Notes under the pieces: generated by a model
Told to the model about the DNA's origin: nothing
Database searches by the model: none
Seen by the model: only the letters and a program-made list of their open reading frames with translations
Translations under genes and position numbers: made by a program
Shown: positions 22,583 to 35,200 of the stretch, in pieces
Layout of the letters: each line of letters begins with the position of its first letter
Numbering within the stretch: the stretch's first letter is position 1
NCBI RefSeq assembly: GCF_004664715.2
Contig: NC_051084.1
Location: 56,787,334 to 56,851,333 of the forward strand
Direction: 5' to 3'
DNA from: Peromyscus leucopus
Taxonomy: Eukaryota > Chordata > Mammalia > Rodentia > Cricetidae
DNA length: 64,000 nt

Positions 22583-23730
22583 GAGTAATACCATTGGTTT
22601 AGAAACATTCTTTCCTTAGTTATTTATTGACGTACAAATATTTATTTCAAGGCTACGTGTATGCTGAGTACTTGACTGTAATATGTTGTGTGTGAAATTC
22701 TTTCTTTAGTGAATGTAGCCCTGTAAGAAAAAAAAACAAAAACAAGCACACAAACAACCCAAACAAGCAAGGAATTCTGTTGAGAATTTTAGGAAAAGTT
22801 TCTATTATTTCTATGTGGATATGGTTGAAATTCTGAATGAGCAAAACACAATTCAAACAAATACTGTGAATTCTAATGTATAAAGTACAGCAGAGGAGTT
22901 GCTTCCCTTTATGATAAATAGGCCATCAACATGTACAGCATGGAAGTCTTACAAACTATGCATTGTAAGTGAAATAATTTTTCACTGGGACACATTTTCA
23001 TTAAGGTTTAAAATCTGCTTATAGTACAGTATTGTTCCTTACAGCTGCAGTGGTTTTGATTGTTGAGTGCTATTTATATAACATCAGCATGTGGAATTCT
23101 GTTTATCTGGTTGTTTATCCTATCTTTAAAATTTTCTTGTTACACATTCATTTCAAAGATTCTCTTTAAATCATGGAGATTTTGAAATCCCTTAAAACTC
23201 TTATTCTTTAAATAATCATAGGGAATTGGTAATATTTTAGATGTAATTATTTGAACTTGTCTATGAATTTAGGACATTTAATAAAGGACCATTCAGCCTC
23301 ATGAGTGTGTATACATTTTGAATTCAATGAAGAAAAGACAGCATCTTTATATTTCTGCATTGATGGAGGCATGACTAATACTTCAAATAGATCAAGCTAG
23401 CGGTGTATGACTCATCTCAGCCTGGAAAGCTGTCCTTTGGATATCTTTGCTTATAAGCAATCAAGCTATTTAAGTTAAATTGTTTCCAAGTATTTTAAAT
23501 TTTGCTGCATTGTACAAAATGAAAATTATATTTGGAGGTTTGCCTTGCAAAGGAGCTCTCTTCAAATGCCAAAGGATTCTCTTTCAAATCTGTTTCAAAT
23601 CATTTAGAGGGAAAGTATGGCTTTGTTGGCATGACTTTTACTGAAGTATGACCAGTTTTAGTAGGACAATGAGTCCCTCTCCAACTTCTTACATATTCAA
23701 ATATTTTTAAGAAATAAAGTGGATTGTTTT
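22579..23730. other. Intronic sequence, nothing recognised
   Basis: AT-rich with mixed composition; no repeat family recognised. Confidence 0.5.
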
Positions 23731-23732
23731 AA

Positions 23733-23886
23733 GTTTTTTTTTTTTTTTAAGACAGGGTCTCTATGTAGTTTGGAGACTGTTCTGGAACTCTCTCTGTAGA
23801 CCAGGCTGGCCTGGAACTCACAGAGTTCTGCCTGCCTCTGCCTCCGGAGTGCTGGGATTAAAGGTGAGCACCACCATTGCCCAGCT
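23733..23886 (-). repeat. B1 SINE, antisense
   Basis: Poly-T tract, then 'gaccaggctggcctggaac' and 'gtgctgggattaaaggt', the reverse complement of B1. Confidence 0.93.
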
Positions 23887-24184
23887 TGTTCTAGTTTTTA
23901 TTTGAAGATTTTCAACTTTTTTTAAAAGGAAAATTATAAAATGTTCTCTGTATAATTCCATTACATGCTCCATTTATAGTTAATCTTTAAGTTGTGATCC
24001 AAGAGTTCTATCATTATCCGAAAATAACCCAGCTTCCTAGTTATAAAAGATTGATCATTTATCGTCAGTTAGTAAATACAGTTCATGAAATAACAAATTC
24101 ATAGGAAATACAATGTTTAAAACCAGTTGAATAGATAAGAGTTTTTTGTTAGGTCATACATGTTTGCTATAATCCCTCCACCTC

Positions 24185-24605
24185 AATTTAGCACAAACTA
24201 GAGTCATCTGGGAAGAGGAAAGCTCAGTTGAGGAGTTGTCTCCATCAGGTTGGCTGGTGGGCATGTCTGTGGGGGTATTTTCTTGGTTAGTGATTTATAT
24301 GTGATGTCCTAACCCACTGTGGCTGGCACCCAACACTGGACAGGTAGGTGGCCCCAGTTGTGTAAGAAAGCAAGCTAAACAAAGGAAAAAGAAGCAAGCA
24401 AGCTGAGCTACCATCGGCAGCGAGGCAGCAAGCCCATATGGAATGCTCCTTGAGGTATTCTGTCTCCAGATTCCTGTTTGCGGTCCTTCTTGCCTTGACT
24501 TCCCTCATTGATGAACTATAACCTGGAAATATAAGAAGAAATATGCCCTGTCCTCCTCAAAGTTGCTTCTCTACAGTGTTTTATCGCAGCAATACAGAAA
24601 GCAAA
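24185..24605 (+). repeat. LTR-like rodent interspersed repeat, family unassigned (copy 1, sense)
   Basis: 'ctagagtcatctgggaaga', 'gtgggcatgtctgtggggg', 'tgatgaactataacctgga' and 'tgttttatcgcagcaatac' belong to a very common rodent repeat with LTR-like layout. Related copies lie at 48975, 50884 and 61086. I cannot name the family reliably. Confidence 0.65.
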
Positions 24606-25121
24606 GAAGAACACTGTCATTTAGTTTTGTATTTGAAATTACCTTATCAAATGGATGGTAAACAGTGTTTGCATTATGTGAAATGAAATCACTAACTGAG
24701 TGACCTAATCCTAAAATATAATATTCCCAGACTTTTTTTTAGATCATAGGTTTCTTTGGAAACTGAAAATTGTTTGGAAAAAACAATGGAAACTTGGGCA
24801 TGGAAATGGTATTTGAGTGCCAATGGGACAAGATTACAATGTTTTAAATACATGTAGACATTAATCACAAAGCAAAGGGAATTTGGACTCCAGCAGAGAA
24901 AGTTATAAGGGTGAAAAGACTTTTTGAAAATTAATATGAGTAAATGGTAAAGTGACACAGAAAAGCTTGCCCTTCTGAAAAAATTTTCCCAATGATCCTT
25001 TTCAGGCAAATTTTTGAAAACAAACTGATAAATTTTGGAAAAATACCTTCATTTCCACACTTGCATGTCTAAAACATAATCATTTTATTTATGTTATACA
25101 CTTTGAATGTTTAAAGACTCT

Positions 25122-25253
25122 TTGTTTGGCTGAGCCTTTAATTGCAGCACCCAGAAGGCAGAGCCAGGCAGATCTCTGTTAGTTCGAGGACAGCCTGATC
25201 TACAGAGCCAGATCCAGGACAGGCACCAAAGCTACACAGAAAAGCCATGTCTC

Positions 25254-25285
<32 letters not shown>

Positions 25286-25340
25286 AAAAAAAACAAAAAA
25301 AAAAAAAAAAAACAAAAAAAAAAAGAAAAAAGAAATAAAT
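25122..25340 (+). repeat. B1 SINE, sense, with long A-rich tail
   Basis: 'ggcagatctctgttagttc' and 'gatctacagagccagatcc' are B1; the CAAAA-rich and poly-A tail spans about 25250-25335. Confidence 0.93.
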
Positions 25341-26100
25341 AAAAGGACTCTTTGTTTACAGAAATAAAGAAGTAAAGTGAATAAACATTTCATGTGTTAA
25401 AAGAATACAGCAAGCCCTCCCAATCAAGAAGTACAAGCTTATAGCTCTCTCTTGCAGGCACTGCCTATTTGGGCAATGACAGTGTGAGGTGCATCCTATT
25501 TATACCAATATTGTGTGGCCTAAATAATATGATTTATCAAACAGGTAATATAACTGAAGAAAATGTAATGCACAGGGACCTGGAAGTCTTAGTAGTTTCT
25601 CAGAGTTTTTGGAGCACTTGAATCTAAGTCTCACATTCCCAGAATTCTAAGAAACTTTCACCATTGCCTAATTAATAAAACCTTCCTTTGAAAGTGTGTA
25701 ATGGGAAGAATGCTTCAATTGACCATCACCATTGTCAGAATGTGCATCCAATAACATCTCTGTATCATGAAACAGCACAATCCTGAAGGCCTCTGATCAG
25801 ACAATGATTAGAATCAGAATTACGATAGGACTGCCATAAAGAATTCATTGGTTCCATTCATTAGATTACGGTTCTGTTTTGGCATGTATTTAATTTTGGT
25901 ATGGATGGTGATATATTTACTGAAATACATTTTTTAGTATCAATTTGAGTTAAGCAAACTACGTATAAGAGAATGTGTCTCAGGTTCATTTTGTCTGTGT
26001 GTCTAGGTTTCCTAAGATGATCTATCTAGTACAATTAATTTTCTATTAGTATCTGAGAAAATCTGTGGTTTGGGGAATCCTGCCTTTTCAGTTGTTTTTC
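25341..26100. other. Intronic sequence, nothing recognised
   Basis: AT-rich, no recognisable repeat. Confidence 0.5.
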
Positions 26101-26115
26101 TTTTTTTAATCTAAG

Positions 26116-26157
26116 GAGACCTTGAGGAATGACCACTCTGAATGGGAGATTGGGGAG
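26116..26157 (+). other. Candidate 42-nt cryptic exon (unproven)
   Basis: A strong polypyrimidine tract (about 26086-26110) ends in CTAAG. Forty-two bases follow, then GGGGAG|GTGAGG, a good donor. Entering in phase 1 from the ADGRB3 coding exon it would give a stop after a few codons, so inclusion would act as a poison exon. A 130-codon frame spans 26122-26514 but starts at TTG and resembles nothing I know. Confidence 0.15.
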
Positions 26158-26774
26158 GTGAGGGTGAATGCTCTTTCTTTGTTCCTGGTTTGGGTTACTT
26201 TGGGTGGGCTCCGTGCCTCAGCTGAAGACAGCAGTGACTGCTGGGTAGCCTCTCCTCTTGAGGTTGTGTGGTCCCCGTCTCCTTATCACTTAGACCTACT
26301 GTTAGTTATGGCCTTGTCATTGTCTAGCATGACCTGTGCCTTCCTTGCTTCTCACATTACCTTACCAGAGGACAGGCTGTTGCTTCCTGCAGCTCTTCAG
26401 AGGTGGTGCACAGCTGTGGTAGTGAAGTGGTCTCTTAAAGCCTCTGAGGTTGATGGGAATCCAATGCTGACTTTTCATCCTTCCCTTCAATGTGCTAAAG
26501 GATTAATAAAATAATTAATCCTTTGTGGATTGGTACATTGATCACTCAAAGTGCATGGAGAAATAATAATTGTCATTTAACTGCTTTTTTTTTGAAAGCT
26601 CAAATGCATAGTAATATTATAATCATACAATTATTAGTTCAACCTGAGCATCTTTTATATGTTATTCTTAATCACTACTCTTATATTCTCTTAATGTCTT
26701 TCTGTATTTATCATCTGGTTTGTTGATTATCTAGCTCACGTATAGACAGTTAAGAATAAGTACCATTTTGTGTG

Positions 26775-26957
26775 TTTTAGTGTATGGGATGTGTGTGTGC
26801 ATGTGAGCTAGGGCACACACATGCTGTGGTGCACTTGGTGGAGGTCAGAAGGCAGCTTTCAGGACTTAATCTCCTTTTACTGAAATCTGAGGATGGAATT
26901 TAGGTAGTTAAGCCTGTGCAGCTACTGTGATTTCCCGCTGACCATCTCACCCAGCCT
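26775..26957 (-). repeat. B4/B3-type SINE fragment, antisense
   Basis: 'gtggaggtcagaaggcagc' and the closing 'gctgaccatctcacccagcc' match the reversed tail-proximal part and head of this family. Diverged. Confidence 0.55.
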
Positions 26958-28575
26958 CGGTGTTTTAATGTTAGCGTGAACGTGGGACATTTAAAGTTTC
27001 ACAGACATTTGAAGAAGACATTTCTGGGGATGACAAAGAAAATCAAATTGCTTCAAGATTTCAAAATGAAATGAAATTGCTGAAATAGGAAATCAGTTCT
27101 AATGTGATGTCATTGAGAAAATGGAAAGATAAAGTGAAACCAGAATTTCAGGTGTTAATTCAGTTTTATTTTGCACCTTGGTCTTACTGTGGCCCTCAGA
27201 GTACCACAAAAGCAAAAACACAATTTCCTAAACTTCTTGGTTATGTACAAAGCTACAATAAAACTTCCTAGTTTTCCCTTAAAGTTTAGTAAGAATAGCA
27301 TATTTATTGCTTCTTTCATGTTTAGCCATTAACCCTTTTTCATATATAGTAAGGGACATGAAAAGAAAAATAATTGACTTTTCTTTTTCTAAGTTTACTC
27401 ATACAGCTTTATGAGTGTTTGTGAATTAGAATAGACTACATACTGGGAAATATTTTTAAATTGACTACTCAAAAAAATAATGGTGATATGGAAAGGAGGG
27501 CACCTTGGGAGTGCAAAATCTGTTTACTTTATGTAATCTTTCCACATTAATCTGGCAAGCTTTCAAAAACCTGCTAGTGCCCCGCAGACTGAGGAATTTC
27601 TGTTGACTTTGGCTTCCCAGAGAGGTCAGCCTCCTTCCAGATCTTTCAGCCTGTGGTCAGCCACTTTTGGCTGGCCTCAATTTTTATAATTTAAAAGCTA
27701 AACAGTGTATATGGCTTAAGTGACAAAGAATGCCTAAGAAATTAATACAGTATAGTGGACCTTTATTTTTAAAAAGCTTTAATTTCAAATATGTAATAAA
27801 ATAGCTAGAGAGCAGCTTTTAAAATTGTATGTATATTAAAAATCTACTCACCTGGAAATATGTGACTTTTTATCCCTTTGTGGTTTCCTTGGAATTTTGT
27901 AATGACCATATGTTGGTGTTGAATTGCTTGTAAAGGGCATAAATGAATTCTAGGCATAATAAATAGTTCATGTGGTGGCCTCTGGTCTCTGTCATGAGAC
28001 CACAGAAACCACAAAAATGGAGCAATGATATTATAGAGTAAAAGTAGTTTCTCTAACTGACAAAACCAATGAAGGCAAGAGAAAGAAGTAACGGCAGACA
28101 GTGCTGTCAGACACAATTTTACCTCAGCATCAGCAATATGCACTTTTCTTTAAATAAAAGTCAACATACCAAATATTAAAGGAACAACCAAAACAAGTTG
28201 TTTAGTTGAAGCAATTAGAAGGCCTAGAGTCCTGCTAGTTAGTCCCTCTCAGCTCCCTGTGCTGGTCCCAGAAGCAACTTCATTTGAAAAGGTATTGCAG
28301 TGTCTCAGCCTGCTTAGGGCAGAATTTGGAAGGGTTAGTACTGTGCACATCTGCACATCTGTAAAACTACTTCCATGTCACAATCACCAAGAACACGTAA
28401 GAACCGCCATTGTGTTTTATTATGCTCTGTGTAGAATAGAATCCATAATCTACCTAGGATCCTATGACCCACACATCTGTTCTGACTCCTTTCCATACAT
28501 GTTTCTCCCCACATAATGTGCTTGCTACTCAGGTTTATCTGAGACTAACCTCCAGCAGTTGCACCACCCTGCAGC
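26958..28575. other. Intronic sequence, nothing recognised
   Basis: AT-rich, with no repeat I can name and no convincing frame. Confidence 0.5.
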
Positions 28576-28576
28576 C

Positions 28577-28578
<2 letters not shown>

Positions 28579-28625
<47 letters not shown>
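28579..28625 (+). repeat. (GT)n microsatellite
   Basis: About 23 GT units. Confidence 0.98.
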
Positions 28626-28627
<2 letters not shown>

Positions 28628-28772
28628 ATGATGTTTAGACCTACTGAAGGGTGTGACATCAGTGTTCTGTCACGTCTCCACCAAGTGTCATCTAGTCTAA
28701 TTGTCCCTATTGTCTCCTCTCAAGCATCAGTCCACCAAGTCATTTCAAGGTTTGCTTGGCAAAGCATTATGG

Positions 28773-29160
28773 TGCTGTGGGATGGTCTGTATGTCAAGTC
28801 ACACTGATTGGTCAATAAATAAAACACTGATTGGCCCGTGGCCAGGCAGGAAGTATAGGCGGGACTAACAGAGAGGAGAAAAGAAAGAACAGGAAGGCAG
28901 AAGGAGTCACTGCCAGCTGCCGCTATGACCAGCAGCATGTGAAGATGCCGGTAAGCCACAAGCCACGTGACAAGGTATAGATTTATGGAAATGGATTCAT
29001 TTAAGCTGTAAGAACAGTTAGCAAGAAGCCTGCCACGGCCATATAGTTTGTAAGCAATATAAGTCTCTGTGTTTACTTGGTTGGGTCTGAGCGGCTGTGG
29101 GACTGGCGGGTGACAGAGATTTGTCCAGACTGTGGGCAAGGCAGGAAAACTCTAGCTACA
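28773..29160 (+). mobile_element. Solo LTR, mys-related, with perfect 6-bp target duplication
   Basis: Starts TGCTGTGGGATGG and ends CTCTAGCTACA. The hexamer TTATGG flanks both ends (28767-28772 and 29161-29166). It shares the core 'gccaggcaggaagtatagg' and 'aagcctgccacggccata' with the LTRs at 1189 and 3758, but is about 40 bp longer and has a different 3' end, so it is a related subfamily. It lies in the gene's sense orientation. Confidence 0.85.
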
Positions 29161-29430
29161 TTATGGGATAGAATCCATGGGAGGTTTATGTCAAAGGTGA
29201 GATCCCCTCTTTACTCTGTTTCATTGTAGTCAAAGAAATAACCTCCCGTGACCTACATGCCATGAGACACTGCTTTTAGAGCAGTGATTCTCAACCTGTG
29301 CATTGCGACCATTTGGGCAGCTCTATCTCCAAAAAGATTTACATTAAGATTCATAACAGTATCAGAATTACAGTTATGAAGTAGCAACGAAAATAATTTT
29401 ATGGTTGGGGGTTACCACAGCATGAGGAAC

Positions 29431-30142
29431 TGTAGCTGAAAGTTTTCCTGTGCTGGCCCAGCACCAAGGTCCTACAGCCAATTATAAAATTCCTGTGTCC
29501 AGTGTGGTCCCGCAACTGCTCAGACCCAAGTAAACACATAGAGGCTTATGTTAATTACAAACTGTATGGCCTAATGGCTCAGGCTTCTCACTAGCTAGCT
29601 CTTACATCTTAACCCATTTCTATAAATCTATACTTTGCCACATGGCTCATGACTTACTGGTATCTTTACATCTTGCTTCTCTTGATGGTGGCTGGTAGTG
29701 TCTCTCTGCTCTTCTTTTTCCTTCCTCTTTCTCTAGTTGGAATGTCCCACTTAACCTTATTCTGCCTCACTGCTATGGGATGTTTTGTATGTTAAATGTG
29801 TTGCTCTGATTGGATCAAGAGATGCTACCAGCTGCAGCCATGAGTACCAACATGTAAGATACTGGTAAGCCACAAGCTATGTGGTAAGGTATAGATTTAT
29901 GGAAATGGGTTAATTTAAGATGTAAGAACTAGATAACAAGAAGCCTGCTACGGCCATACAGTTTGTAAGCAATATAAGTGTCTGTGTGTTTATTTTATAA
30001 GTGGACTGTTGGACTGCCAGGGCTTGGCAGGACCTGGAGAGAAAATTCTCCAGCTACAATGTCACTATTGGCTAAACAGCTTTATTTATCAACCAATCAG
30101 AGCAACATATATTCACAGCATATAGACTGACATCACCCATCA
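29431..30142 (-). mobile_element. Mys-related solo LTR inserted in the URR1 element, itself interrupted
   Basis: In reverse orientation it begins TGATGGGTGATGTCAG and ends AAACTTTCAGCTACA. AGGAAC flanks it on both sides (29425-29430 and 30143-30148), a perfect 6-bp target duplication. Its sequence is broken by a second LTR at 29771-30058. Confidence 0.8.
29771..30058 (+). mobile_element. Second mys-related LTR nested inside the antisense LTR
   Basis: Starts TGCTATGGGATG and ends CTCCAGCTACA. The flanks CCTCAC (29765-29770) and TGTCAC (30060-30065) agree at four of six bases, so the duplication is degraded or imperfectly placed. At 288 bp it lacks part of the usual front segment, the GCCAGGCAGG block. 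Confidence 0.75.
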
Positions 30143-30429
30143 AGGAACTGTATTAAAAATTTACAGCATTAGGAAGGTTGAGAACCACTCTGCCTTAGCA
30201 TATGGAGCCTGATAGTCTGTATTTGAGAGAGGACACTATGGTTGTCCATTTTTCTAGTTATCTAGATTTAGGCCTCTTCTCACACGACTTCCAGCCATAA
30301 ATCCACCTGAAAACTTACATTACTGTAAGCATTTCTCTTGTTCACGTACTGTTTTTCTGTGACAAACATGAATACTCATCTCAGACACATTTAACTCTAA
30401 TATAACTCATCATTTTATTATCTTTTTGT

Positions 30430-30757
30430 GCATTCCTGTCCTCAGTATGTGGATGTACAAATATGTGTGAGTATGTGCATGTATAGGCCACAGGTTGATG
30501 CTAGGTATCTTCCTTGATTGCCCTTCCCCTTATACATTGAAGCCAGGTCTCCTGTTGACCTGTGAGCTCACAAATTTTGATTGGCTATCAAGTCAGCTTG
30601 CTCCAAGGATTCCCTGTTTCTACCTCCAGAGGACTAGGATTGTAGCCGGGCTGCTTGCTGTTCATGCTTGACATTTACATCAGTTCTGGGAATTGAACTC
30701 TGAGCCTTGTGTTAAGTGCCAAGGCTTTTATGAGATGATTTATCTCCTCAGCCCCCA
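30430..30757 (-). repeat. B4-type SINE, antisense
   Basis: 'ctgggaattgaactctgag' and the closing 'tgatttatctcctcagcccc' are the reversed head; the GTGT-rich start corresponds to the reversed tail, and the middle is B1-like ('cctccagaggactaggatt'). Confidence 0.7.
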
Positions 30758-32035
30758 ATTATTTATATAAAAATCTATAAACAGATTACATTGTGGTAGA
30801 TAACATTCTGACTTTCTTTTATATTATTTTGTTAAGTTTCAGTTAGTTGCAAACTGATATTTTTAGTTCTCTGATTATTTACTCACAGTGCCTATCTCTG
30901 ATTGAAGACATTTTATTAAAGCAAAACCAAAAACATTATTAGTACTGCAATTCCATTGATACAATTAGATGATTGGAATATCATTACTGTTCTACTCCAC
31001 ATAGTTCCAGACATAGACTGTTTGGGCATGTTATTGGAATTGTATTTATATACGACTAGTTTTTGCATGGGATTATTTGAATAGCTCTATCCAATCACTT
31101 ATAAACAAAGGTAATAGCATTGATTTCTTTGCTGGAGTAAAGCTATGAAGTCTCTTACTTCTGGTATGCAAACTTGCATATAGTGAAGGGGCTGTCACAT
31201 CAGCCCGAGTTATTAGTGGGTGAGAAGAGATCTCACTTTGAACCTTGATCAATCTGTGATGGCCAAGAATCATGGAATTGATCTTTGTGGCTTAATACAC
31301 AGGGTCCGATTGGTGTTGTAGCTTAACCTGACTATTACGATTCAGGTAATGACCATCTGAAAAGGACTGTGGAAAAATCATGGTGATTGTATTCAATGGT
31401 GCTTTGACTTCTTGTTAATGTGTTAAATAATCCAAGGTAGTTGTGTGATGACCATGATCTTGTACAGTATTTGAGGGAAGGATCTAACACATATGTAACA
31501 CTGTGTGTGCTCTGGAGGTGGCTGTGTTTGCCCTTTATGTCAATGTCACTCTGAAATTCACTTTTCATTTATCAGAATAGTCTTTCCTAGCTTTTAAAGA
31601 GCTAATCTTAAATTTGCTATGAAAAAATCTTGTCTTCTAAAGAAACCATTCGTTAATTGTTGTATATTTATTACGCATGGTACTGGACTTCCTAAGAACA
31701 TCCTCATAAAAGTACTTAATGCTCTTTAGTCATACATGCCCCTCAAGCCACAATTCTTTTTCCTGTTAGGCCCCTGATTCCTGTAGACAGGGTGACTTAT
31801 TTTATGTCATACACATGCAAGATTTTATGTATCTATATAAAATGTAGGAACCACAAAGGAAAGAAAACATGGTTTTTGTCCTTTTGATACTGACTTAATT
31901 TGCTTTATATGATAATTTTCAGTTGCATTTATTTTTTGAAAATTATGTAATTTTCCTTCTTCATAGTTGAATATATGTCATAAATGACATATGAAATAAA
32001 ATGCCATAAATGACATTTTGTATTTATACCACATT
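30758..32035. other. Intronic sequence, nothing recognised
   Basis: AT-rich with no identifiable repeat. Confidence 0.5.
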
Positions 32036-32039
32036 TCCT

Positions 32040-32240
32040 TTGCTGATTTTTCTACAGATCGATGCTTAGTTTGAGTCCATGCCTTAGATATTGTGGATAG
32101 TGCCTCAGTACGTATCAGTCTTCAGGATTTGTTGATTTAGAGTCCTTTGGGTAAATATGTGGGGAATGGTATAGCTAGGTCATATGGTAGATTTGTTTTT
32201 ACTTTTTTGGAGGACTCTCTCTACTGACTTATCGTGTGTG
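32040..32240 (-). repeat. Old L1 ORF2 3' fragment, antisense
   Basis: 'ccttagatattgtggatag', 'gggaatggtatagctaggt' and 'catatggtagatttg' correspond to the reversed conserved 3' end of L1 ORF2. Diverged. Confidence 0.65.
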
Positions 32241-35200
32241 ACTCGTATTTGAAAAGTTACTTGAAACTGTCTGTGTCTTAACACTAAACTAAGCAAAGGA
32301 TATTGTTATCCTTTGATGAGTCATTATCGCGGCCTAGTCAAGTGAAAACTGTTCCCTCTAGACTGGTGGTTTCAGTTGCAACTTGTTCTGTTCTCTGAAC
32401 CCTTTCTTTCTGCTCATCTTCCTTTCTCCACCTTATTTTCCCTTCCTCCCTTTGCTCATTCTCATTCCTTTCTCTCTCTGTTCTTTGACTTTTCAGTAAA
32501 TACGCAGCGGAGGACCTAGAGATGTTGATCCATCGATTAACCATGGTGACAGTTTACACAGCCTCTGTTATTAATAAATGTTGATGGTTTTTGTACACAA
32601 ATATTTCTATAGAGGTTCCCCGGGAGTTGGTAATCACTTAGCAAGCACTGCTTCATTAATCCTAGCAATTTTCGTGTGAGGCTAATTATGTAGCGTTAAT
32701 TAACCACCCCTTTGAGTAGGTGGGTTTTTTGTCAGGGAAGTATTCTTACCTCCCCTGAGAAGTGGGAGCGAAAGAGGAGGCTGGTGTGAACTTTTAACAA
32801 GCCTAAGGGTTGTTTCTTGGGAAGAGAATAGTTCTCACTTGATAGCGGAGTGTTGTCAAGCTCAGGTCTAAGGTCTGCTCCTCCTTTTCCTGGTTTTCAT
32901 ATTTTCAAAACATGCAGGTTATGATATACTCATTAATTATAAGAGGGACACTCCAGGGGTCAGAGGAGAGTATATAATCCACTGGACAACTGAGAAATTA
33001 AAATAGAAAGCAAATATATTTTGCTTTTCCCCCTTGATGTTTTCTGAAGAAAATCCAGGGGTGGAGCCAAGTGCTTCTGTTTTGACATGTGAGTGCATAT
33101 GTGATACACATGAATACACATGTGTTCACATATATTTTAAAACTGTGTGGCATCGCCTGCATCTGTATAATAAGAAAAGACTAACATTTTCCAATAGTTT
33201 GAGTATATCCTCTGTGAAGTTGCACTTACTGACTTCTAAATATACTCGCCTTTAGAGAATGTAGTGAAGCTAGACAGAAGTGAAAATAATATTTGAAAAA
33301 TTTTGAAAATTCTCTTAGAGTCTTTCTAATAAAGAAAGAAAAAAATAGTTCATGGATTTCCTTCAATATCAAAGATGATAGATTTTACTTTGGACTTAAA
33401 AATCTGCCTTTTGTCAAGGAGTTTCCTAAAATCTGAAGACTGTTCTCTGTTTAAAACCACAACCACCTCCATTGAGAGTTCAGAAGAAGTCACACATACC
33501 GTGTATGGAAAATCAGAGAGTATCTAATTCCCTTCAGCCATTGGTTGTTCTGGAGGAGAATTTTATGTTCTAGAGTGCACAGACTCCAAATCTGTACTCT
33601 CAGGTTCATGCTTTAGCTCTTCCTTATCAAAGTTGATTTCAATAGTAAGCAAAATTTGTGCAAGAGACGTTTCATAGTGTTCAGAGTCAGATTGCCCCGA
33701 TTCCACTCCTGCTTCCTCATTTCTGGCCCTGTGCACTTCAGAGTATTATACATCTTTCTAAACTTCAGGGTTTCTTACCCTCCGTGCTCACAGCGGATAA
33801 TCTTAGTGTAGAAGTCGGGAGATGGAGCGAGGCAGTTCTTGATGCTTGACTGTGTGCACATGGGATGCTGTCAATGCCTGAACTATGCAGTGCAGACTCA
33901 GTAAATGTTATCAATTAGGTGATCCCAAAGCACTTTACTGTGCTGGAGATTTTGCTACAGCAAATGAAATTTTGATTCCTAATAAAAAGTAATCCATTTA
34001 TTTAACAGGCCCCAGAGAAATTAAAAGTGTCTCCTGGAGTGTTCAGTATATGGAAATGTGTTGCTTATATTCTTTCTTTCCTCTGTTGCTGAGAAAGCTG
34101 TGAGTTAAATTGACATACCTGTTTTCCATTACTCCTCATTTGAAAGAGGAGCTATTCTGTTCACAGCATCACTATTCTTTTCCTTTGAAAATGAATTAGT
34201 CAGTGATAATTACATTAGCCCATGAAAGCAACTTTATCTTCTGAGTACTTTTCCTGTCAGGTGTATGTCCAACTAGTCTAGGCCTTTCTTGATAGTGTTT
34301 GATTTAAGTGGGCCATTTTACTGGTTCTATCAAGGTAGAATCTCAGGACTAGTACACGTCTTAACATGAAGCCAGCTGTCACTTCTGTCTCTGAGTTCCA
34401 TCCATCTTGATCTTTCTGAAGAGTGAATTTCCCTTGAAAAGTCTCTTATTTCTGCCTCTTCCCTAACATTTGTTCTTAGGCTTAATTAAGGAAGATAGTA
34501 ATAAAATGTAACTGTGCATTTGGTTTCCCAAGTGATCAACTCGTTTGCTTCCTATTTAAAAACAAAACAAAGCAAAAACTTTATTTTTGTGTGATGTCAC
34601 AAGCACAAAATCCAGCCAGAAACACATCACCAGCTTCTTAATTCTCTGGTCTTTTAAGAGCTCCTGGTTAGAAGCTGAGAAACTGCCCTGTGGATGAGGC
34701 CTTGCCTATGGCTGGCAGCTTTCAGCAAGACCTCTGTGACTCATAGGATTCTATGACATGGAGACCAGAATGCACATAAATGCCATTTGGGAAATTTAAA
34801 TCAGTGTCCAAAAATGTTGCTATTATTATCATCATTACTAACATAAACCTGTGTATTTCATTTCATGTGTTTGGTTCATTGGTGTGCGTACTTTGAACAC
34901 AATAGCCTTCTCCTGTGATGGTATCATAAATTGCATGGTTTTCAATATACTTGAGACTCTTCAAGAAGATTTATGTGTTGTTAGGACAGTTTTAGTTTCT
35001 TTATATCAATGTCAGGGGGTAAGAATTTTGACTTCACATGGAGACATTTAACTGTGTGCTTGCTCTATCTCTGGGAATCAGGACAGTGTGTTTTATATTA
35101 GTGCACACTTTCTGTCCTTTCAAAGCAGGGTCACATGTATGTACTTTCCTTTTTTTTTTTATGTCTATACAAGACAAAACACAGTTAATGCATAGGTATT

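Larger units (their letters stand above)
29282..30190. mobile_element. URR1-like hAT DNA transposon split by nested LTRs
   Basis: The left part (29282-29430) starts CAGTGATTCTCAACCTG and includes 'gttatgaagtagcaacga'. The right part (30143-30190) ends GGAAGGTTGAGAACCACT, giving inverted terminal repeats of about 15 bp. The body matches the rodent URR1 non-autonomous hAT family as I know it. The two halves are separated by an LTR whose insertion duplicated AGGAAC. No clean 8-bp duplication was seen outside. Confidence 0.8.

Noticed and set aside
26122..26514. 130-codon + strand frame as a novel gene
   Set aside because: It begins at TTG, has no recognisable homology, and its length is near what chance gives in a window this size.
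28720..29139. 139-codon minus-strand frame
   Set aside because: It is antisense to the solo LTR at 28773; a related frame appears in other LTR copies.
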